Assembly (NCBI GenBank): GCA_020809705.1
Contig: CP085829.1
Location: 5,766,001 to 5,830,000, forward strand
DNA: 64,000 nt
Reading direction: 5' to 3'
Source of the DNA: Calonectria ilicicola
Taxonomy: Eukaryota; Ascomycota; Sordariomycetes; Hypocreales; Nectriaceae
The position numbers and the translations under genes are program-made. Positions 57,680 through 64,000 of the stretch are shown here, piece after piece. Below the pieces are notes generated by a model. The model was given only the letters and a program-made list of their open reading frames with translations, was not told where the DNA came from and did not search any database. Every line of letters begins with the position of its first letter. Within the stretch, counting starts at the first letter, position 1.

Positions 57680-58980
57680 TCAATCCTTTAGTATTTCTGG
57701 CACCAATTTGGTGGTGCTTTTATGTTTTGCGTGGTCGGAACATGTTTCATCTTCGTTACTCAGTGACAAATTTTGAGGTAACCGAAATTGTTCATGAGAC
57801 AGATTTCGTGTATTGGAGTTGTGATTCCTAGACCCCATGGAACTTTGAACAGGGTCCGTTGCTCGTTCTTTCAAATATGGCCGCAGAGTAGGCAAGCAGG
57901 CGATGACAACGGCAGTGTTGCACTCCAATGCATTCCAAAGCACTGGTTCAAGTGGAAGGCAAGTTAGAACAGAAACACGGACTTAGCGAATTGAACGCCA
58001 CTCACCCATCAAACTAAAAGAAGAATCGCTTCCAACTGTTGACCCCTCCACCGTGGCGAATCTGATTATACTTATGATGATGTTGACCAATCCTAACAAG
58101 AAGGTGCCGTACAGCCCTATTTTCAGAGACCCTCTCATTGGGATATTGGGAACAATAAGCCAGGGCAATGCGAACACTACGGGGATTAGGGAATGTGCGA
58201 TTTTGGCGGAGCCACCCATGAAACCTACCTAAAAGATCACCGAAGAAGTGAAGCACCCAAGCAACTATAAAAATCAAGTTGCCAGCTGTGGCCATACAAT
58301 GAAAATCGTGGAAACTAATCAATATTACTTAGAACCAAGTTACAGAGGTCCAGTGTCGATACTTACTTTAATCTACATATGGACAACAACAATGTGACGC
58401 ATACAATATAAGCCGTGGCATTGTATGTTATTGTTGACCAGAGGAAGATTCGGCGCTTGACCATGAATATAGGAAATATTTGCAAGTAAATGGCCAACAG
58501 AGCTGCTTTGCAGAGGTAGAGAGTCGACCAGAGAGGAAGGTGGGATAGCCAAAGAATCTTTAGAAGCTATCGTTAGCTCATCACTGCTTAGATTGGTGGG
58601 AATACTTCTTGGCTACTAGGCTCTTTCTGCTTGCTGACCTTGCCCGCCCTGATTGCGGTTTCGGCATCTCTCGTAAAGCCATGAAACTGCAGCGTGACAC
58701 CTTTTTCCAAGGCGCCGAGGTTTGATAAGATGGTGTAGAGAATGTTGGTAGTAATCTGAGCCGCGAATGCTGCATAAATAAGAAGATCACTGCATGTTAA
58801 TCTCTTTTTCTGTATCCCAAGTCGGAGGTGAAGCCGAGCGATGATCGCCGCCGCAGCGATGGCAGCGATAATCCATAAAGAACTCTGGGTTCATTCTTAG
58901 CGATGAGGGGCGAACGCAATGTGGACCAGGATACTTACCAGAACGGGCTTTGGGCCCGGGCCTGGCGATGTTGCCTCCAT
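57680..58980 (-). CDS. PTH11-type rhodopsin-domain integral membrane protein
   Basis: Six short exons join in frame (58939-58980, 58606-58884, 58367-58557, 58229-58314, 58006-58176, 57680-57942) to 343 aa. Blocks match the fungal rhodopsin domain: SLWIIAAIAAAAIIARLHLR, LTCSDLLIYAAFAAQ, ILWLSHLPLWSTLYLCKAAL, DLLVFALPWLIVPNIPMRGS, LKIGLYGTFLLGLVNIIISI and, at the end of the last helices, NALECNTAVVIACLPTLRP. It lacks an N-terminal CFEM domain. Pth11-like proteins are plasma-membrane receptors, sometimes sensing surfaces or hosts; most are uncharacterised. The hydrophilic Ser/Asn-rich tail is cytosolic. Splice signals are canonical, except GTATTC for one donor. Confidence 0.86.
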
Positions 58981-60082
58981 GGCCGCTCATTGGGAGGGAC
59001 AAAACCCCGTTCAGCAAGGAATATATCCCTCCCAGCGGCTGGGAAATCTATCGCAGCAAACTGCCAGTGTGTGTGGATGGGTCAAGAGGCTTCCTGAGAC
59101 CTCGTCTCGCCGAAATGTAGGGGGTGGAAAGCCCCTACCCATAATTTTTTCACCACAAGATCTAGCTGTCCGCAATCATGGAGATGCCGAAAAAGCATGT
59201 TAACATTCTAGGCCTGACTCGGGAAAGACTGCATTTCAATCAAGTAACCGAAATGAAAATGGCGTAGGCTTTCAAGCCAAAGCGGCAGATTGAGCGCCAC
59301 ATTTTGGAGTCCCATTCCAATCAGAGTACGTATTTCGGCAAGTGATGCCTAGAATACCAGCTCGGTGTGCACAAAGGATACATATCAACTACAGGTTTTC
59401 ATGTTGGGTACGATCCTGCATCTTCCAGTCCGGAATATATCTCCATTGAGCCTGTTGGGCATCTGATATCAGTTGGCCGCCCACGCTAGTTACGTCTAGA
59501 TCATTGCGTCGCGCCCAACGCCGAATTCTTAGTTGCTACGTCATAGCTTTAACTTGGCACATTGATGAACCCGCACGTGATGAGAATGCCCAATCCCATT
59601 AGGCTTATGTTTTAGGCGCGTTGGCTGGTGATAATAGAGTAGTGTTCATTGCTTTGAACCAGGGAGCTACTGGTGGGAATTACACAACCTGAAGGTGTTT
59701 ATTTGGATTCATCGGGTGGACACTGAACAGGGCATGAAACGCAGCTGGAATAATGCATGGTGCATAAAATGTCTGCATAAGGCCACGTGCGATAATGAAC
59801 CTGATCTGAGATTTTCTTTTCGGGTGGTAGCTGATGAGGTGTAGCAAACTGACCCTACAGCAGTGGATTGTTTTGGGAGATATCTTATTTGCTGACCACA
59901 ACGACTCTTTAATCGGTATATAAAATTAATCACTACATCAGTATACTGTGAATCTGTTGCTTGCATCTTCTATTTAGGTCGGCTGTACTCCTCCATCGTC
60001 ACACTTGCTTGAGCCATCTCAGGTTACACCAACACGGTCAACAAGATAAATTGCAATTTTATCAACAACATCCAAGAAGAAA
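58981..60082. other. Intergenic region between divergent genes
   Basis: 1.1 kb without a supported gene. Small frames on both strands lack motifs. The right end contains a TATA element (59917-59924) for the following gene. Confidence 0.45.
59917..59924 (+). promoter_or_regulatory. TATA element upstream of the GNAT gene
   Basis: TATATAAA about 160 bp before the ATG at 60083, on the correct strand. Confidence 0.45.
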
Positions 60083-60950
60083 ATGGCGGCTCGTCCCCAA
60101 CCACCACTACCCCCAGATTTTGGAGAGTTGCGCTTGGCAGGTCCCAATGACGTACTCAGGCTAGGTATCGTGTGCACCTCTGGGTTCCTCGATGCAGAGC
60201 AATTCGAGTGGGAGACTCCTCACTATTGGGAACACCCGGAAAGCAGCCTGGTTTTCTACCGCCAAGAGGTACAGGAATTCTTGGAGAGCCCCGACCACGT
60301 TGCCGTTGTAGCTGTGGATAGATACAACCCGCGAGAAAATTCCTGGAGTGCTGCCATCGTCCCCGAATAGGATCCGTGGGTGCCGCCAGCTGAAGGTGCT
60401 GAAGTGGTTGTGGGCTTTGCCGTCTGGAAGTTCGAGCCAGACTCGGAGCGCACAGGAACGTTTCTGATGCCATTTGGTAAGCTAAAGCTGTTTCCGCCTC
60501 CACTAGGCTACTCCAGAACTAACAAGTGTAAAAGGCCAAATGCCCGATATCTTAGAGTATGATGGGCTTGATATAGATGAAGATCGAGTGAAAAGAGCAG
60601 CTGAGGTATGGGAACCTGCTGTAGAGCGGTATGGGCCTAGATTTCCTGCAATTTATAACCTCCCCTACTAACTCCTGATGTTAAGGCATTTGGAAGGGCT
60701 CTGTACGCTAGAGCGCATGGTTGTTCACCCTGCTTATTGGGGTCGTCAGCATGGGTATCGCCTGGCTCGATGGGGCACAAGGCTTGCAGACATCGATGGC
60801 GTTGACCAAGGTGTCTTGGCTTCTACAAAGGGCGCCAGGCTTTTTCAAAGGGTTGGTTTCGAACTCCTTGAGCAGATTCATATCGAAGGAGATGAGGAAA
60901 GTCCAGACGGCTTTAATCTCAATGTCATGCGGTACAGGGCTACCAGATGA
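60083..60950 (+). CDS. GNAT-type acetyltransferase with an in-frame TAG (possible pseudogene)
   Basis: Exons 60083-60476, 60535-60628 and 60686-60950 would give 250 aa. The second intron has a perfect CTACTAAC branch. The C-terminal half has the acetyl-CoA site LERMVVHPAYWGRQHGYRLARWG, which corresponds to the usual QxxGxG/A loop, and ASTKGARLFQRVGFELLEQ. The N-terminal half, beginning MAARPQPPLPPDFGELRLA, continues in one frame into AEGAEVVVGFAVWKFEPDS, but a TAG at 60368-60370 interrupts it after AAIVPE. All splice sites are intact, so loss of function would be recent. A 57 nt in-frame intron from a GT at 60314 to this very TAG is possible but has a poor donor (GTGGAT). Confidence 0.7.
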
Positions 60951-61369
60951 GAATTTTTTATGTGGTATCCTCTTAGAATATCGGATGCCCTTGTTCTACT
61001 ATAAAACATTTAATTCAATAGACGGCTGTGAATTGGGTAGGACTTATTAAACAATCTCTCTTGGGGGAGTTTTGAACGAATTGCGCCGTGATATGTTTCA
61101 ACACTGAGTTGCGCAGGCTAGCCGGAACCTTTGATTGCAAAAACGATGAAATGATAAATTGATGATTTAAACAACACATGATGAAATGCAACTTCTAATC
61201 ATACAGACCCGACAATCAACACATATTCCCTACAAGACATAAACTAAAAGCCATAAACCTCGAAACTTTTGTGATCGCGCTGTGAAAACTGGTTTGGAGC
61301 AAACGCCCTGCTGATTGTGAGAAAATCATGAATCTTCCCTGACCAGCCTCCTGCTCAAGGTACCGACTT
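60951..61369. other. Intergenic region between convergent genes
   Basis: 0.4 kb, AT-rich, without coding potential. Both 3' UTRs must lie here. Confidence 0.5.
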
Positions 61370-62395
61370 TCAGTAGTAGTAAGTTACATCATCACGAGGT
61401 TGCGGCCTAGGCACTCTCGTAGAGGCGCCACGAGACACGCTCCTTGCCGATCTAAAGATAGGAGGGGCCCATTCTGTTGGTGCACTCCACTCTGCCGGCG
61501 CCCACGTGTGTCGGTCAGGCGAGATGTCTCTGCCTCTGTGGGTACTTCTCTCCTGTCTACCTCTGTGAGTGCTTTTGTCCCTCGTGCTGCTCTTGTCCCT
61601 AGTGGTGCTTCTGTCCTCTCTGCCTCTGTGGGTGCTTTTGTCTCTAGTGGTGCTCTTTTCTCTGGCTGTGCTCTTGTCTCTCGTGGTGCTTCTGGCTCTG
61701 CTTCTGGACCTGCGTCTTGGCTCGTCGGGAGCTGAACGCGCTCGGTGGTGGCGATGGATGTGATCGGGAGCGGCTAAACTTTGGCGCTGCACTACTCTGG
61801 GTTGAACCCTGCGCGCCGTTGGCCTGTTCGGGATCAATGGCCGAATAACTGCGGTGAAGAAGTCGGCTGGGATGCCCAACGCGATGCCGTCTCTGATGCC
61901 GTAGTTCATGCGGCCAATGTACTCCTCTTTGGGCTGGCTCCAGCGAACGTATGTCTCGCTGAGATAGACCAAGACGTTGGCCTTCAGGGTTGGCTCCCGC
62001 TCCAGGCCTCCGAATCTTGATGCCCGATGGCGCGCGGCGAGAATTGAGGGTGCTAGCGCGTCGTCCTCCACCATGTGCCGAGTGGGCATCTGGAGGTCCG
62101 ACCCGGCGGCGTGGAGGATGACTCTCTCGTAGGCTTTCGAGTAGGCGCCGGTGCTGACGCCTTCATTTCTGTCCAGGCGGTTTTCGTCGTCGATATTTAC
62201 TTTGTAGATCAGGCCGTGCACGTTATAGCCGCTACACGGGATGACGTTTGCGTAGCCTCTTTCATTGATCTGCCACCGGTAGTCGGGCAGGATAGCGCGT
62301 CCGATGTAGATGCTGCCGGGGCATCTGGCGGCCATCTGCTGCACCCAGAGGTTGCTGCCGTAGGCGAAGTAGAGCTGCTCCCGTGGACGGGACAT
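61370..62395 (-). CDS. Gamma-glutamylcyclotransferase-like protein with RD/RS-rich repetitive tail
   Basis: A single exon of 341 aa (MSRPREQLYFAYGSNL). The YGSNL motif at 12-16 is the substrate-binding loop of the GGCT/AIG2 fold, and Glu78 in RLDRNEGVSTGAY is the expected catalytic acid. The fold ends near residue 195. The family converts gamma-glutamyl compounds to 5-oxoproline. The last 120 residues are strongly basic and repeat RSTTRDKST / STHRGR units about eight times, like an RS domain, which would fit RNA or nuclear localisation or phosphorylation. This combination is not one I know as standard; fungal GGCT proteins usually have short tails. No intron is needed. Confidence 0.87.
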   Translation of the reverse strand: MSRPREQLYFAYGSNLWVQQMAARCPGSIYIGRAILPDYRWQINERGYANVIPCSGYNVHGLIYKVNIDDENRLDRNEGVSTGAYSKAYERVILHAAGSDLQMPTRHMVEDDALAPSILAARHRASRFGGLEREPTLKANVLVYLSETYVRWSQPKEEYIGRMNYGIRDGIALGIPADFFTAVIRPLIPNRPTARRVQPRVVQRQSLAAPDHIHRHHRARSAPDEPRRRSRSRARSTTRDKSTAREKSTTRDKSTHRGREDRSTTRDKSSTRDKSTHRGRQERSTHRGRDISPDRHTWAPAEWSAPTEWAPPIFRSARSVSRGASTRVPRPQPRDDVTYYY

Positions 62396-63575
62396 GGTTG
62401 TGGTTGTGGTTGTGGTGTGCGCGGATAGATAGATAGATGGATGAATGATGGTTTGCAGTGCAGTGCAGTGGTGGATAACTGGACAGACAAAGACGTGATG
62501 TCGGGTGTATGCTGGGGCGATGATGACAATGACGTGGCGTTTCAGATCGCAACCCGAGATCTAGTGTTTGGAAAATGGTGTCGTGGAGAAATTGCATCCC
62601 GCACTGACCCAAGGCCAAGGGTGTATTTAAGGCTGGGATGTGTGCCAGGCCAGGCCAGGCCAGACAGGGGACACAAGCGCCTGATGAAAATCTCTGCAGG
62701 TCGCACATCACGTTTCGTCATCGATCAACGTGGGAGCGAAGAGTCCAGTCAGCGCGTCTCAGGATTGCGCAACTGCCTGATAAAAATACCGGGATCAATT
62801 GGAAATATTCCACATTCCAAAATGTACAGAACATCCTTTGAGGCCTCAAGGCACAATCAACAGACATGGGTGTCCCTTGTTTATCCGACCGCCGCCGCTG
62901 TGCAGGGGGCGGCTGAAAGGTGACCAGGCCAGATAGGCGGTAAGCCGGAGACAGTGCGAATTTTACCCGATCGGCGTCTCACTCGAGTGAGTAGACAGAC
63001 AGGCGATGAACCAGGAAATGCGACAACACAAACTCACGAAAAAGAGGTTTCTATCGCAGCAGTACCCACTCGGTCATGTCTGGGGTCGGTTTTGAACTGC
63101 ATATTGCCTATGGTGGGGCAAGATGCAGGAAAAAAAGACCCTGCAGTTTTTTGTCACATTTATGCAAACTGGGTGAACTGCACACACTGAAATCATAGCG
63201 ATGGATGACGTATTTTGCTATTCCCATCTATCATCTTTTCTACAACCGGAAAATTTAATCTTAATGACATAGAGTTCTTTCCCGCTAGAATTGTTAAATA
63301 AATCGGGCTGAAAGCTCAGCACGTGGACCTTCACACAGGCCATCCAGATCTGCAGCCTGATGGTGTAACAATGGCGATTGGATGGCTGTCACAGCCTTCT
63401 CCATCACAAGGCTGAATTTCTAGGCATCTAATAACAGAGGTGGCCAAAGCACTCTCCTCACCCTTCTTCGACTTAAATGCCACAGTTGAACCTTTTGCGT
63501 TCATTCTTCCAATCAGTATAGCTGCTCAACGCTCTTGTCTCCAAGATCTCTAGCGCCCGCCTCCAATCCGACATA
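62396..63575. other. Intergenic region
   Basis: 1.2 kb between divergent genes. Close to the GGCT start are short GGTT and GATA repeats (62396-62445). Frames at 62441-63190 are without motifs. I see nothing else. Confidence 0.45.
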
Positions 63576-64000
63576 ATGACTGGGCCTATTGCCATACTCT
63601 TAATATTCGTTTTTGTCATCGTGCTGTGTGTTATATTGATGATATGCGCAAGATGGCATAACGTGCCACCCGGAGCGTACATTTCTCAAACCGTTGCTCG
63701 ATATTTGCGCTCTGTTACATTTCTATTTACTCGCCTTTGCCTTTTCCGCCTTCCTAGATATCAACAGCCACCATGCATAGAGGGTTGCAGGACGGGAAGA
63801 GGGCGTTTATGCGAACTTTGTGACATGATGGTTGAAAAATCGCATCTGCTCACAGGCTCTACTTGGCCACGGATTAGACGACCCGAGAATTATGCTCATC
63901 ATAAAATAAAGGACCTGGATGTCTCATCTAGAAATTGTCAATTGTGTTTGGTTCTTTTGCGCTCATGGTCTTCGCGGCTGACAGAATTGCCGTCTTTTCC
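63576..64000 (+). CDS. Membrane-anchored HET-type protein, N-terminal part (runs off right edge)
   Basis: The plus strand is open from ATG 63576 to the end of the window: 141 codons. Residues 4-24 are one strong transmembrane helix (PIAILLIFVFVIVLCVILMI). Then, after a basic stretch, come LCELCDMM, an H at about 112, and NCQLCLVLLRSW. A CxxC, spaced His, then GC/NCxLC is the pattern found at the start of many fungal HET-domain proteins just before the HET core. The HET core itself would lie outside the window, so this is an inference. A helix before this pattern is unusual. The translation shows no stop and no need for introns. Confidence 0.55.
   Translation, partial: MTGPIAILLIFVFVIVLCVILMICARWHNVPPGAYISQTVARYLRSVTFLFTRLCLFRLPRYQQPPCIEGCRTGRGRLCELCDMMVEKSHLLTGSTWPRIRRPENYAHHKIKDLDVSSRNCQLCLVLLRSWSSRLTELPSF

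Noticed and set aside
57435..57683. Small minus-strand frame next to the PTH11-type gene stop
   Set aside because: No motif; it overlaps the end of the well-supported gene and probably is 3' UTR.
58225..58235. Apparent one-base frameshift in the PTH11-type gene
   Set aside because: A 52 nt intron (GTAGGT to CCGTAG, 58177-58228) joins DLL to VFALPW in frame and restores the family pattern.
62441..63190. Plus-strand frames upstream of the GGCT gene
   Set aside because: Low-complexity translations with no motif; they lie in the probable promoter of the divergent gene.

Overview
This window looks like a chromosomal segment of a filamentous ascomycete (Pezizomycotina, perhaps Sordariomycetes; the class is a guess). 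The evidence is short GT-AG introns of about 50-85 nt with CTAAC-type branch sites, fungus-specific families (Zn2Cys6 regulators, RTA1, PTH11-type rhodopsin proteins, HET and PNP-NACHT-ankyrin proteins), and a block of nearly G/C-free DNA typical of RIP (repeat-induced point mutation). No rRNA, convincing tRNA or CRISPR array was seen. All products below are inferred from motifs read by eye, with exons joined by hand.

Layout. 1-3621: the start of a GNAT gene at the left edge, then acetyl-CoA hydrolase/CoA-transferase (ACH1). 3622-8081: 4.4 kb without a recognisable gene. 8082-26035: a REI1-like zinc-finger gene, then a group that looks like a sugar or sugar-acid catabolic cluster: aldo-keto reductase, polyol-type SDR, SMP-30-type lactonase, class II aldolase, hydroxyacid dehydrogenase of the threonate-dehydrogenase type, a Zn2Cys6 regulator and a second, broken SDR. 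A 5.1 kb inverted repeat (13356-18453) of almost pure A+T, bounded by about 50 bp terminal repeats, splits the cluster and supplies the present start of the lactonase reading frame.

27237-43050: secreted or membrane functions: a secreted periplasmic-binding-protein-like protein, a secreted Ser/Thr-rich CenC-like carbohydrate-binding protein, an RTA1 protein, a second Zn2Cys6 regulator, an MFS sugar transporter, a frame-damaged F-box protein and a ferric reductase with a His-rich N terminus.

43538-64000: two small fungal genes of unknown function, a HET-domain protein, a very large PNP-NACHT-ankyrin protein (about 2390 aa), a PTH11-type membrane protein, a GNAT gene with an in-frame TAG, a gamma-glutamylcyclotransferase-like protein with an RD/RS-rich tail, and the first 141 codons of a membrane-anchored HET-type protein running off the right edge. 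The NACHT protein and the HET genes make this end a candidate self/non-self recognition neighbourhood.

Working hypothesis for the cluster: oxidoreductases make an aldonolactone, the lactonase opens it, the hydroxyacid dehydrogenase oxidises the acid, and the aldolase cleaves the product. The kinase (DUF1537) that usually accompanies the last two enzymes is not in the window.
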